A DNA stretch of 64,000 bases from Odontocerum albicorne (GCA_949825065.1 OX463859.1:23639847-23703846), one strand, 5' to 3'. Counted from the first letter of the stretch, positions 19,856 to 31,424 are shown. Notes: generated by a model not told the origin, from the sequence alone. Program-made: numbers and translations.

Positions 19856-21318
19856 TTACTGAATGAATACCCATAGCCCGTGATGATTATAATTATAAGG
19901 CACTGCGTATAATTTATTAAGTTGGACTGGTGACGATCCCAGCCCATTTTCGGCTTCAGCTTTATTGTAGTTATCCTGAGGCATAGAAGAACTGAGACGA
20001 CAACGCTTCCCGCAGAGCTTGAACTGCCCTGAAAACAGTAATTTCCTTTTATGTGGAAATACGTTGTATACCATCATCGAATATACCACCGATATTCAGT
20101 CGCCAGAGTTACGTTTGTTGCCAGCAGGTGCACTTCGCGCAGATGAGGTTGACTTTTGGGCTGATATCCCAACGTCTTTCACACCCTTATCATTATTATA
20201 TTAGGAAAGCCAAACTGTACCCATTTTTGTGAGTCTTGTCTGGAATTAAAATGCCACAGTTAAAATCCTATTTGTTGCTAAGATGTGAGTTTTTTTTATC
20301 ATTATTATCACGTAATACCTCAACTATTGAAGTATTTGTAACAGCGGAGTTATCTAACAAAATTAACATAAGTATAAAACCCATTCATCAACAAAATGTG
20401 ACCATGAAACTTAAAAGCAGTTTTTGATTAGAAAAGTTTAAAGGGTGTTCGCTTATTGTTCCATCTAGAGCCGAGAGCCCAGGACCCAAAGTCCAGGATA
20501 AATCGTGTGTAATATACTTCTACCCAACACGTGCCTTGTCCCTCCATCATTCATCCTCTTTGTCTCTCACCCTCTCGCATTAAACTTGACAGTTTTAAAC
20601 GAGAGTTTCAATTAATAGCTAGCAACGTTAAAAATGTTACTCAAATATGTTTTATATTAATAAACATTAAAAATTTAACTTAAACCAATTCAAATTTCAA
20701 TAGCGAGAGTTTACTGTATCTGTACTGCTAAAACTTATCCTGTTTTATCAATGAACTTTTTAAACTCAATATTGCTTACAGACTGGGAACATGCTTAGTT
20801 GGATAAATTACCATTAAAAAAAGCAAATCTGTCATCAAAATTTCTCGGTGTTTAAGCAAACATGCTAGCCACTAAACCATGGTGCCAACCGAATTTCTTA
20901 TAAAGAATATTTAATTAAATACTAAGGGCTCCGCGGTTTATATTGTTTTATTTCTTTTGATATTTTTGATGTAGGTATATAATCTGTTTTTAAGGTGTCT
21001 GAAGGAACAGTGTCAAAAGTAGAAAAGAGAAAAATGTCGTTGCTAACAGTACATTTTACTCAAAGTATTCACTCAGGGAGAAAAAGACCACGTCAGAAAT
21101 AAAGAAAATTCGATAAATTAATCGATATATAAATAAAGTCGTTTAAAACCCAAATGGTGATCAAAATGTTGTTTAATTCATTGATCCGTAGCAAACTAGA
21201 AAGCTTGCATTTGGAGCCCGGTGGGGGCGCAGAACTCACTCATGGAAGAGAAGGTACAAAAAAAATATCTACGATATCTCCATATAAGTGACTTTGAATA
21301 AATGTGTATATAAGTGTA
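19856..21318. other. Largely unassigned DNA
   Basis: A minus-strand SINE-like piece at 20850-20890 includes TGGTTTAGTGGCTAGCATG (box A-like). A G-rich motif GTGGGGGCGCAGAACTCACT at 21220-21240 resembles 31290-31310. The short overlapping frames at 19856-20204 were not recognised. Confidence 0.35.
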
Positions 21319-21319
21319 T

Positions 21320-21612
21320 GTGTATGTCTTCTTCTTCCTGGCACTGTCCCAACTCATTGCTTTGGTAGGCTGTTAGGGTCGGATCTTCTCGTTCTCAGGT
21401 TGTGTATTCTTCGGTTCTGGGTGTCGCTTTCATCTATGCCGTTTCTCTGCTGGATTCTGGAGCATTGAGTCATCCAGGGGTTCTTTGGTTTTCCTCTGGA
21501 CGGCTGTCGAGGAAGATCCACAGATATTGCCTGATTTACAGTATGGTCTAGTGGTCTCCGTCTTATGTGCCCGTATCATCTCAGCTGTCGCTCTTCCCGC
21601 TTACTATTTATG
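21320..21612 (-). pseudogene. LINE-D C-terminal fragment
   Basis: The minus strand reads YGHIRRRPLDHTVNQAISVD, then LPRQPSRGKPKNPWMTQCSR, then IQQRNGIDESDTQNR, and ends in VGTVPGRRRH-like sequence. The pattern GH-xRRPxDHxV followed by RGxPKxxWM is the region downstream of the RT domain in a non-LTR family distinct from LINE-A. It stays open in one frame for most of its length, so it is younger than most LINE pieces here. Confidence 0.7.
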
Positions 21613-22358
21613 TCAGTGAATGTGTATGTATGTGTGTATATATGTTAAGTATGCATATATGTAATTTTATATATTTTTTTAACAATATTTGTATTTTTCA
21701 ATGTAATTGGGCTAAGCTTGTTTTGAGAAAATAAATATTGTAAATAAATAATCGGTTGTAAAATATCTTTAACACATATCTGGTTAATTGAAAGAGATTG
21801 CTACTTGTCAATAAACTATCATGTTGTAGCGTATACAGCGAAGGTATCATATTTTACAATTATTATTAACAGACTCTTTCCCGTTTCACTGCTGACCATA
21901 GGGTTCCTCAAGACATCTCCAATCATGTTCGAGAACGATGTAAGACAATTTTAAAAAGAAAAGATTTTTTCACTTTTTTTCGTGTCGTAGAAATGGTTGG
22001 TTTTCACGTCCAATTTGAAATACAAACCTTACACTGAACAAAAGATTTGTCAAACAGAATGTTTATATGCTGCGTGGATTTAGGAAGAAGGAGAAAAGAT
22101 GTGAGGAAGAAATAAAGAGGAAGAGGATATGAAAAAAGCGGACGATGAGAGATCACGTCCTCCACAGAATCCCGTCGACGCCATTCTACTTCGCAATTAC
22201 ATTTCCAATACGGCAAGCACACATAAAAAGACGCGAACACACATGTTTTCTAAACTTTCTATTGTCTGGTACCTCGTAAAACAAAGAAATTTTATTTCTA
22301 GAGCTTTTTCTCAAATTTACGTGTCGATTCTTACATCCACCTTTGCTCAGAAAGTAGA
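21613..22358. other. Mostly unassigned DNA with a SINE-A tail
   Basis: At 21778-21840 the sequence TGGTTAATTGAAAGAGATTG + CTACTTGTCAATAAACTATC is a plus-strand SINE-A tail. A CA/TG-rich run lies at 21305-21330 and 21625-21645. Several overlapping short frames at 22004-22455 show no recognisable motif. Confidence 0.4.
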
Positions 22359-22359
22359 A

Positions 22360-22757
22360 ACTCGAGAAATTTTCTAAATATATACATTTCATTAAAAATC
22401 TCGGAAAAGTTAACAAATATTTGTATTCTATTAAAAAATCGTAAAAAAAATCCAAATATTTTTATTCTATAAAAAAAATCACGTTGAATTTTCTTAATAC
22501 ATTTATTTTCCATTGAAAAATTGCATGATATTTATCAAATAGTTTTTTTTTATTGAAAAAATTGCATGACGTTTTCTAAATATTTATCATTGAAAATCGC
22601 GTAACATTTTCCGAATTTTCATATTTAATCAGAAAATAACATGAAATTTTTCAAATATTTATATTCCATTAAAAAATGGCATAAAGTTTTCCAAATATTT
22701 ATATTTCATTAAAAATCGCGTGAAACGTTCTAGATATTTATGTTCCTTTAAACGGGG
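22360..22757. repeat. Old, diverged approximately 40 bp tandem array
   Basis: Irregular copies of CATTAAAAATCGCGTGAAA + TTTTCCAAATATTTATATTC recur at about 40-60 bp spacing. The last two (22671-22750) are clean 40-mers and earlier units are broken by indels. It abuts the 73 bp array. Confidence 0.65.
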
Positions 22758-22782
22758 AATCATTTCTGATTCGAAGGAGAAA

Positions 22783-23513
22783 AATAATCCCCCATATAAT
22801 AATAATGATTACGTATATATGGGCATGTAATACTCATGAGCATTCAAAGGCTCCCAATAATCTCCCATATAATAATAATGATAACGTATATATGGGCATG
22901 TAATACTCATGAGCAATCAAAGGCTCCCAATAATGTCCCATATAATAATAATGATTACGTATATATGAGCATGTAATACTCATGAGCAATCAAAGGCAAC
23001 CAATAATGTCCCATATAATAATAATGATTACGTGTGTATGGGCATGTAATACTCATGAGCAATCAAAGGCTCCCAATAATCTCCCATATAATAATAATGA
23101 TTACGTATATATGAGCATGTAATACTCATGAGCAATCAAAGGCTCCCAATAATCTCCCATATAATAATAATGATTACGTATATATGAGCATGTAATACTC
23201 ATGAGCAATCAAAGGCTCCCAATAATCTCCCATATAATAATAATGATTACGTATATATGAGCATGTAATACTCATGAGCAATCAAAGGCTCCCAATAATC
23301 TCCCATATAATAATAATGATTACGTATATATGAGCATGTAATACTCATGAGCAATCAAAGGCAACCAATAATCTCCCATATGATAATAATGATTACGTGT
23401 GTATGGGCATTTAATACTCATGAGCAATCAAAGGCTCCCAATATTCTCCCATATAATAATAATGATTACGTGTGTATGGGCATCTAATACTCATGAGCAA
23501 TCAAAGGCTCCCA
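22783..23513. repeat. 73 bp tandem array, 10 copies
   Basis: The marker TACTCATGAGC recurs at 22831, 22904, 22977, 23050, 23123, 23196, 23269, 23342, 23415 and 23488, exactly 73 bp apart. Units differ at few sites (CTCCC/GTCCC, ATATATGAGC/GTGTATGGGC, GCTCCC/GCAACC). Variants are shared between non-adjacent units, which suggests unequal exchange. Each unit contains the palindrome CTCATGAG. Confidence 0.95.
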
Positions 23514-23689
23514 AAACACATCTTGTACGGTGACATGCATAGGCGGGCAAGCGAGGGACTGGTGGGGAGAGAAAGCATTAGGGGCAGTTTGCGAAAGTCG
23601 CTGACTTTGTGCGAAGTGTTTAAGGATCGGGAGTAGGTGGCTCAGGATCCTGGATGGTGAAGAGCCATCTATGGGATTCTCGGTCTGAC

Positions 23690-23762
23690 TTATCAAGATT
23701 GGAGATGTGTTCTCTCTGTCTATCTCGCAAGGGATGCCGCGTGTTAGTATGTATAAATATTG
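23690..23762 (+). pseudogene. LINE-A terminal fragment
   Basis: GGAGATGTGTTCTCTCTGTC + TATCTCGCAAGG is the terminal coding block of LINE-A (WRxVLSxYLARx). The preceding 170 bp (23514-23690) is GC-richer and may be a diverged continuation. Confidence 0.55.
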
Positions 23763-23864
23763 ATACAATTATCTCTGTAATGTGAATGATGCAATAATAT
23801 TCTCAAAAAATCACAAATACTCGTAATTGAGGCAATTTTTTTTCTTTCCACAATACAACACTGT

Positions 23865-24085
23865 ATGACAGAATACGTTCTGAAGTGATGTGGGACGAAT
23901 GTAAACTGATCAAAGCTGATTTATAAAGTAGGGTTAAAAGCATTCTGAAAAGCTTTCAGCGTAAAGAGCAAATAAATGAAGAAAGATTAACGACACAAAA
24001 TCACAGATCTAATGCGATTGGGAGACGTGCTAGAAAAAGATCAAGGAAAGTGTGATAGGATCTGACGAATGGAATTTGTGTGTTG
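23865..24085 (+). pseudogene. LINE-A fragment
   Basis: Readable pieces are DRIRSEVMWDECKLIKAD, then EQINEERLTTQ and GRRARKRSRKV, with frameshifts. This order matches the middle of the LINE-A C-terminal region. The fragment follows the terminal piece at 23690-23762, so they are separate insertions or a rearranged copy. Confidence 0.6.
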
Positions 24086-24124
24086 ACTCTGCTTACGAGT
24101 ACTTTGACAGGGAAATTGCTTAAT

Positions 24125-24350
24125 GATAAACCACTTTACTAGGCAAGGCCTATGACGAATTAGTCTATTTTTTCATTCACAAATTTCATATATTTCTAAT
24201 TACAAAAAACACTTAGCTGAAGTATTCATACTTTGCATTCATATTCACAATCACTTATATACCAAATCATTTTCTTGACAACCACATGAAAATCAGCTCT
24301 AATAACTCCTAGCCACACGCTCTATATTCACATTTTAATGTATACAGTTT
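24125..24350. repeat. Dispersed repeat R8, copy 1
   Basis: It matches 51585-51840 by eye: ACTAGGCAAGGCCTATGACG / ATTAGGCAAAGTCTGTGACG, CACTTAGCTGAAGTATTCA / CACTCAGCTGAAGCATTTA, and both proceed through CAACCACATGAAAA / CAGCCACATCAAAA. No coding content was recognised. Confidence 0.6.
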
Positions 24351-24784
24351 CATTAAGAAATATGTATATAAGTGACAAAGGCTTATTAAACCATCTTCTG
24401 GATGCGAAAGGATATTATTTAAATTAACCGTTGTGTGACTTTTTATTCTGTATAAACAATATAGTAATAATAACAAATTAACACGTATTTTTAATTTGAA
24501 ATGAACAATTTCATAAAGCTCGACAGTTAAAAAATACTCAGAACCGCCCACAAAATATTAAAGTTTTAAAACTTGAAATCTCTATAAACCATATTTTTAT
24601 AGGAAAGTTTAAAAGGGTCTTTAAAATGTCCATATTGATTTCCCAACCTGTGAAATCTAGCTATTGATTATTTAGAAGAAGTGGATTCGCCTGATAGTTG
24701 TTGATGTTGGCGTGTACATGAATAGCTTAAATTATATTCCACTCTTTTTACTAGGTCAAGATAAATTAATTATAGAAATAAATT

Positions 24785-24965
24785 CAAGACAACCTCTGTG
24801 CCCTAATTGAAAAGACTCCTGTGTTTAAACCCGGTAGTTACGATTCCAGTATGTTTTTCACGTCAACATATTTCTTGTTGGTTGTGAGAGATTACCACAT
24901 TGTAATAAGTCCAATAGGTTGTGTTGTATACACCGAAAGTCTAATGCAAACAATATAGTAAATTA
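24785..24965 (+). mobile_element. SINE-A copy
   Basis: The head is CAACCTCTGTGCCCTAATTG with box A. The box B region is weakened (TTTAAACCCGGTAGTTACGA). The tail TTGGTTGTGAGAGATTACCA is followed by CATTGTAATAAGTCCAATAG and the terminus GTATACACCGAAAGTCTAAT. Confidence 0.65.
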
Positions 24966-26764
24966 CATTTTATAAATCTCAAAGAATTTTAATATTTCAC
25001 TCAAAAGTTTATGTTTTAGATATAAAAATCTTGGTGATTTTGAAAAAACACCTCCTAGTTTGAAGAGAAGTTTTTAGGAGTTTCGACTTTTTATTTTTCA
25101 GTATACTTTTCATTTCTGACAGATCTTCATTTTTTCCGGTTTTTTGCTATTACTTGACTACGCCAAACCCAGCCGCGTTACAGACATTCAGTTACGGGTT
25201 AGGTCCTCAGATTCATCTTTGGTCGACAGTGGTTTTTTGCGGCTGTCGATCAGGACCGCTTTAGGAGGAGATTAATTTAAATCCCGTGAAAATGAAAATA
25301 AGAAAAAATCTCAAAACACACACACAGTTTGCTTCGACCACACTAAAGAACAGTGGAAAAGGCACTTCCTTAAATCACTGACACAATACACTTCACGTTA
25401 GAGAGGACAAACACTAAATTCTGACACACAAAATCGCACAAAGAGTTAGTAATAATTGGTAAGTCATTTTAAGGGAAAATGTATGTAAGCATTGTGTCGT
25501 GCCATTGTGAGGTATGATGAGGAGAAGTCTATACAATACTTTCTGCTGTATAGTACCTGAAAACTCTTCTGTCTTACACCGAAGACTTGGAACTCCCAAT
25601 TCTATCCAAATGGAAATAATTTAGTGCATTTTACGTTATATGAAGAAGAAAGCGTTGTGTTATCTGAAAGACAAGGTACGCTGTAGTTGGAGACAGTAGC
25701 ATCCATGCTAAGAAAACTGTGGTCTCGGGTTCGATTAATAGGATAAAATGAAATTTTCTTCAAACAATTTTGTATTGTCAGACCTTTTTATCTGAATTTA
25801 ACGTTACCTTTAAATTAATTAAATGAAGTAGCTTAACATCATCTCCATTACGCCATATCCCTATTGGAATAGTGATAGAGAACAAATATCCACATCATTC
25901 TATCCAGGCACACATCTGTCACTTCTACCACGTCTATACTCGTACACTTCGTCATACATATTATCCTATTATAACAGACTTTCTCTCTTTATCTTTGAGA
26001 TTTCAATCAATTTTGCTCAGTAGTTTTCTAACATTATATTTGTAGTATTCTTGACAAAAGAATGAGATGTAAATTTATAAGTTTTAAGCAAACATCTTTT
26101 TGTCGAAAATGTCCATAAAAACCATTCTCAAACCTTCCATAAAACCTCATCTAATATTAAAGCTGTTTCAAAGTAATTAATCAAGAAAGTTTTGACATAT
26201 TTTGTAAAATTATTGACAAAAGTGATTTGAATCATTTTGATTTAATCATAAAGTGATTGAAATGTCATTAATATCCAAAATTAATAATTAATTGAATATT
26301 GGTAATACTTGACGAAAATCAAATCAAATTAAATCCTCTAACAAGGAAAAATGTCTTGAATAATTGAATCATTGAATAGATCTTGGTTTTATCCCCTAGC
26401 CATAATGTTCTTATAAGCGCGGTCAAAAGGGTGCATCAATTTTTTTTAAGATTTGTTAACTTTAAATTGGGCTTCCCTATAATTGACATTAATTATAACT
26501 ATCTCCGACAAAGATTGAGTTTATTATCTTTGAGCAAATTGATATTTTTTCAATGATTTACTTTTTATACTTAAAGTGATCAACTCACTTCAATTGTCCT
26601 GATTTTCTTAGGTTTTTCTTATAGTCGCCATAGGGCAATTTTCTATTCTAAACAAATTACCTCTAATTAGCAACAAAACTGCATTTTATATACGAGTATT
26701 ATACGAGTATATAGAATGCATATTTTGGGAAATAAATTTGGTGAGATTATCTTTATATCTCCAA
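24966..26764. other. Mostly unassigned DNA
   Basis: It contains a degenerate plus-strand SINE-A head at 25670-25760, with a good box B piece CTCGGGTTCGATTAA at 25727-25741. A 150 bp stretch at 25140-25290 is richer in G+C than its surroundings. Two TACGAGTA motifs lie 11 bp apart at 26691 and 26702. No coding motif was seen. Confidence 0.4.
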
Positions 26765-26823
26765 TTCTGCAATCAGCCTACTTTTATAGTCTATTGACCT
26801 ATAAAAGTAGGCTGATTGCAGAA
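26765..26823. repeat. Perfect 25 bp inverted repeat with 9 nt loop
   Basis: TTCTGCAATCAGCCTACTTT continues to TATAG, and after the loop TCTATTGAC the exact reverse complement follows. It is not part of a repeat family found elsewhere in the window. Confidence 0.9.
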
Positions 26824-27177
26824 ATAATCAAGTATTGCTTTTGTGATGTACTATTACTCTTGTATTAATGTTAAATTGGTATGGTGAGATACGGATAGTT
26901 GACTCGAGACGACATTGTATCATGTAATCGACTATGTAACATATGTACATATTGTTAAATTTTATATTTTTGTATACATTTTTACTTTTGTACTTGCTTA
27001 CTTGTGTATTAATTAAATTGTTTTTTTTTTGTTAATGTTTGTTTTTGTTTGTTTTTTTGCGTTGTTATAAATTGTTTATTTATTTTTTTGTTTAATTGAA
27101 AATATTTTAAGACTATTGTAAATGAAACACAAATCTTTTCATTGTTTCGTAAAGTACATTTTATTTTTATTTATTTA
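26824..27177. other. Unassigned DNA, T-rich
   Basis: A T/G-rich tract (27000-27110, GTTTTTGTTTG-type) is the only notable feature. Confidence 0.35.
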
Positions 27178-27375
27178 TATAACATTTTTATTGCAAATAA
27201 AATCTGGAGGGCTTATTGCCAGGTGGCAATCTCTTCCAACAAACCAGACAAAAGTAAATGAAGCAAGTTACATAGTCGCATAAATCATTCAAATGACTAT
27301 CCATCCCCACAAAATTATGAACGCATACGTGAGCATATACCCACAAACCCCACAAAGACGGACAATCACCCGAAC
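27178..27375 (-). mobile_element. SINE-like repeat R4, copy 1
   Basis: On the minus strand the order is GTCTTTGTGGGGTTTGTGGG, CTCACGTATGCGTTCATAAT, GGATGGATAGTCATTTGAAT, GTCTGGTTTGTTGGAAGAGA, TTGCCACCTGGCAATAAGCC and CCAGATTTTATTTGCAATAA. Copies at 35763-35955 and 43708-43895 have the same order. The last 50 bp are the tail shared with SINE-A, but the head is different and not obviously tRNA-like. Confidence 0.75.
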
Positions 27376-27934
27376 ATTATTTTTCATATAAAGTGAGATA
27401 TCATCAATCAAAAAAAAGGAAGGAATGGTGGAGAGGAAAGGAAAAGAAAAATCAGGAATTAAACACGTTATTTTACTGACTTTAAATTAAGAGTTTTTCA
27501 GTCGCTTCTTAAAGCATGCCAAGGACGGAGCGAGTCTTATATTGGTTTGTAACTGATTCCAGAGCCTCACTGCATGGACAGTAAAGAACGATGTAAAAAA
27601 AGAGGAGTGGTGAACTGGAAAGGCCAATAGACAATTTCTGTTTGAGCTTAGCGCTTATCCATGATTGGATCCATTTTAATATCCATTTTACTATCAATAA
27701 AAAGTAAAAAATGTTTCAAAAGTCTCGGTGTCAGTTTTCATTTCAATTACTGAACTTTGTTTGAACTACTACATCAACTCAATTTATTTGAACTACTACA
27801 TGAATTCATTAGTCATTCGTTGGGTACCCCTCAACATATCCAAATCAGTTCAATGATATGTTAAATAAAAATAATTATTATTATGAAAGTGCAACTCTCC
27901 TCAAGAGAAAAACGTAAAACGTAGCAGAGAGGCT
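27376..27934. other. Unassigned DNA
   Basis: No motif was recognised. A small direct repeat TTGAACTACTACAT occurs at about 27760 and 27789. Confidence 0.3.
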
Positions 27935-28115
27935 ATATTATCTTCGACTCCAGCGTTCAAGACTTTGGATTAAGAACCACAGAAGCAGACAAGCAACTCA
28001 TAGTTAGCCATCATATGTATTGGAAATACTACCGTACGTGGATAAGCAACAACACTCGCAAACGTCTATTACGTGCAAGTATCGTAATCAGGAACTATGT
28101 AACTTTAGTAAGACT
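27935..28115. repeat. Dispersed repeat R5, copy 1
   Basis: It shares with 45660-45830 and 29655-29765 the order TTAAGAACCACAGAAGCAG, then TACGTGGATAAGCAACAACA and CTCGCAAACGTCTATTA, ending in GTGCAAGTAT. Family type is unknown. Confidence 0.55.
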
Positions 28116-28494
28116 CTTTTTTTATTTAATCGAACCCGAAACTTCCGTATACTAAACAGAAACATGAAAAATATACTTATACATATGAATCATCTATAGA
28201 GCATAGAACGATCCAAAATGTTCACCATATCTACTTGAAATTTTTACCTTGTTTCGTAACATGATATTTCACTTCGACCTGGTCATGGGAAAAGTCTTTG
28301 CATCCCAACGCACCAAATCTCTTCACTTGTGGTTTATTTGACTCGAATGGCAAGTTTGAAGTAGTTCAATGTTGTAAAACATTGTTCGTTTTTGTTTGAT
28401 CTGATAGTCTTTCGTTTGACAATGTTTTGTATAGCGCTATTTTTACTATATTTTTAAAAGCGCTATAAAAATTATGACACGTAAAATATACATA
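28116..28494. other. Unassigned DNA
   Basis: No recognised element or frame was seen. Confidence 0.3.
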
Positions 28495-29030
28495 CTATCA
28501 CGCATTTTTTCTATCAGAGTAGGCAGAGAGGACAGTTCTTCTTATCTTGACACAAACTCTTTCACATTCATGCAGCTTCTCATACAGCGCATCCAATTCC
28601 TCTGATTTTCTGCCTTCGTTTAAAATAGCATTAACTTGATATTATAATACTTTCCTTGGTATTTCTCCTCCATGTCTTCCACTAACACTATACATATGTT
28701 ATGTTAGTATTTCTTCATTCATTCGTTCTACATAAAATAGCATTCACTTGATATTATAATACTTTCCTTGGTATTTCTCCTCCATGCCTTCCACTAACAC
28801 TATACATATGTTATAATACTTTCCTTGCTATTTCTCCTCCATGCCTTCTACTAACACTATACATATGTTATGTTAGTATTTCTTCATTCATTCATTCTAC
28901 ATAAAATAGCATTCACTTGATATTATAATACTTTCCTTGGTATTTCTCCTCCATGACTTCTACTTACACTACATATGTTATGCTAGTATTTCTTCATTCA
29001 TTCGTTCTACATAAAAGCTACAAATAAATA
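28495..29030 (-). pseudogene. LINE-A C-terminal fragment expanded by internal tandem duplication
   Basis: Minus-strand pieces are HVERMNEEIL, then SGRHGGEIPRKVL, QVNAILNEGRKSEELDAL and the terminus RRTVLSAYSDR near 28510-28530. The block between the HVERMNEE and QVNAILNE segments is present about three times: 112 bp units begin at 28622, 28734 and 28903. The second unit carries an extra internal 57 bp repeat. It is not coding as a whole because of stops. Confidence 0.75.
28622..29015. repeat. 112 bp tandem units inside LINE-A
   Basis: AAAATAGCATTMACTTGATA starts each unit (28622, 28734, 28903), and TTCTTCATTCATTCGTTCTA ends each. The middle unit is longer because TTATAATACTTTCCTTG-to-ATACATATG is doubled. 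Units are only a few percent different, younger than the LINE decay itself. Confidence 0.85.
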
Positions 29031-29654
29031 TAAATTCAGATGCAAAACAGTCCTGAATAAAATTTACCAAGTATGGTACCTGGGCGCCCACTTGCTTAGC
29101 ATGAATGCTAATCATTAGATATAATATTTAATCCATTGGAAAAAATCTATTTGTTTGATGAAGATGAGAGTCACCTCATCAAAATTCATCTGAGAAGAAA
29201 CTTCTGTAGAACACAGATCTGGAAACATGATAAAAAAGTTTTAGAACCACATTTCCAGACAACATATTTCTTTCCTTCCAGGTATGTTCATATAAAGTTA
29301 CAATAATAATGATTCCAGAAACTTCTCGAGTCGATTAAAAAAAAGTTAAAAGCGTGTAAGTTAAGAAGCGAGGGTATAAGGGAGGCACAATTGTTTGGAG
29401 CCTGTCCGGAGATTCCTCCGGGATACATGAATTCTTCCATTCATTTCCAGAGTAGTAATATTCTCAGTCTCTGGAGAAGTCGGGAAACAACCTAATGTTT
29501 TCTATTCTGACTGTTTTTAAATCGAATCATCAACATTTTTCACCTCTCTAAGTTCAATATTTTACTTCTTTCATATTGTACCCTTCGACATATCTAGAAT
29601 GGTAATTCGGATGTATTGAAGAATTTGGCCGGGTTACAATATTATCTTCTTCTC
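29031..29654. other. Unassigned DNA
   Basis: No recognisable frame or repeat was seen. The stretch between 29395 and 29510 is moderately G+C-rich compared with its flanks. Confidence 0.3.
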
Positions 29655-29870
29655 CAATAATCGGACTTAGAACCACTGGAACATGCACGTCATTTTACGT
29701 GTTAGCAACTTTCCGCATGTGTAGAGGCAACAACACTCGCACACGTGTTCAGTGCGAGTATTTATGCATTTATTTATATATTACTTCATTAAACAGTGTA
29801 CAAATGGCAAATGTATTGCCAGGTGGCAATCTCTTCCAACCAACATACAATTAGTTTTACAATGTTTTGA
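29655..29870 (-). mobile_element. R5 fragment and SINE-A tail
   Basis: 29655-29765 matches R5 (GGACTTAGAACCACTGGAAC ... CAACAACACTCGCACACGT). From 29790 the sequence TGTATTGCCAGGTGGCAATC + TCTTCCAACCAACATAC is the reverse complement of the SINE-A/R4 tail. A short A-rich frame overlapping here is not coding. Confidence 0.5.
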
Positions 29871-30159
29871 GTTAAAGTGGAAGATTTACGTTTTTGATGT
29901 GGAGAAAGGAAGGGAAATAAAAAAAAGGAAACAAAAACAAAAATAAAAAATAAACAAACACAAATTTAACAAGTTCGTCGAAAGGGGGTTTGGAAAGAAC
30001 GATACTTAAAACTAGGAAAAACACGCAGACACTGAAGAGAGATGCAATATGTGTTTTACTCTTAGACCATTTAATATCGAATATGCAGCTTATATGCTGC
30101 GTATCATGAATAATAATAGCGCTACTAAGCAACGCAAATAATGAAAAGATAATTTGTAT
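29871..30159. other. Unassigned A-rich DNA
   Basis: An A-rich run at 29920-29960 is the main feature. ACACTGAAGAGAGATGCAAT at 30019 resembles the 122 bp duplication at 6005-6245. Confidence 0.3.
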
Positions 30160-30485
30160 AGCGCCGTTTTGAGAGCAAACTCTCTCTAATCAAGTGCGCT
30201 TTAACTCAGGAATCAAACCTCCTATTATTGGCAATTTAAAAATAAATATATGTTAGTTGTTCCCCGCATATTGTATGTTAGTTGAGTGTAGGGATAGGAA
30301 GGTATTGGCTGCAGTTATAAGATTAGTTATTCCCCGCATCTGCATATGTTTAGAAATACAGATTTGGTAAGAAAACTTACCAAGGAAAGACGAACTATAA
30401 AAAACCCTTTGTAAATAGTCTGACATGTTATATTGTTGCAATAATTTAGGCTTTAGGTGGAGTGTAGTGTATATGTGCATGTATA
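30160..30485 (+). repeat. Dispersed repeat R2, copy 1
   Basis: Landmarks shared with 43975-44330, 53185-53365 and, reverse complemented, 34085-34385 and 31425-31535 are: GAGAGCAAACTCTCTCTAAT, GTGCGCTTTAACTCAGGAAT, TTGAGTGTAGGGATAGGAAG, CGCATCTGCATATGTTTAGA and AGGAAAGACGAACTATAAA. The reverse strand contains a box B-like GGTTCGATCCC in the best copies, so a Pol III origin is possible. Confidence 0.65.
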
Positions 30486-30689
30486 ATCATGAATTTTTAT
30501 AGCCTCCCCAAAAGAGTGGTGCTCCCGTATTTTTTATAGCTACACATGCCACCCATGTCTCAAATATTTTAATTTGGTCAGACAAATAAATATTACTCGA
30601 GAAACGAACTCTAACCAAAAATATAGGTCAAGTTCCTCAAATATACACTTGAATAATATAACAATAACAAAACAATTACAACAAATTAC

Positions 30690-30905
30690 GAAAAATATAG
30701 TACAATGTTATCGACTAAAATCAATAAAAAATAGACAAACATAATGGGATATTGTATAGAGATTCCAGAACTCCTCAATTACCAGAAATCAAACAGTTTA
30801 CTTTAACAATTCAAACACAGAAGATCAAATCTCATCTGGTAGCTTCAGTAGCGCCCAAGCATACTATTCTGGTTAGGAGAAAGAGATTACCACATAAAGA
30901 CCGTC
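30690..30905 (+). repeat. Dispersed repeat R9, copy 2
   Basis: This is the counterpart of 4560-4890. It ends in the shared tail (TTCTGGTTAGGAGAAAGAGA then TTACCACATAAAGACCGTC). Confidence 0.4.
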
Positions 30906-31424
30906 TCATCAACACTTTCCAGGTTTGATAACACATTATGCAGGAAACCCTCTCTTGGTATGTTTAGTCGTCTTCTTCCCGATGTCCTGGTCTCAAAAAT
31001 GGATAAACATAGCGGACGTGTCTTCATTTTGGGAATTACCAGGCTTTACGCATTTATTAGATACACACACCACGAAACTGTCCGGATTTTTTTAGTAAGA
31101 GGATAAATGAAATTTAAGGAATCACAGAAAACTTATCTGGGGAAAACATCAAATCATTCGATAAATTACAATTCTACTTTGGCATGTTTTTTTGTAAGGT
31201 GTACGTTGTGATGAACATTTTCTGAAGGGGGAGGAATGGAGACAGTTGTCCCCGAGCGCAGGGCTCAGGGGGGCGCAGTATTAAAGAGAGCACAGGACCC
31301 AGGGGGGCGCAAAGTCAGGAATCAAAAGTAATACTTTTTTTTAAAGCTTTTATTTTTCCTTTCGCTCACACTTTGGACATGGAAACTACATTAAAAACGA
31401 CTTAAAAATAATAAAATCATAGCT
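30906..31424. other. Unassigned DNA with G-rich duplication
   Basis: GGGCTCAGGGGGGCGCAGTA and GGACCCAGGGGGGCGCAAAG (31262-31316) form a short G-rich direct repeat that resembles the GGTGGGGGCGCAGAACTC piece at 21220. Such G-runs are rare in this window. No frame was seen. Confidence 0.4.

Noticed and set aside
22783..23513. CRISPR-like array
   Set aside because: Units are contiguous 73 bp repeats without unique spacers, in a eukaryotic context with no cas genes. It is a minisatellite.
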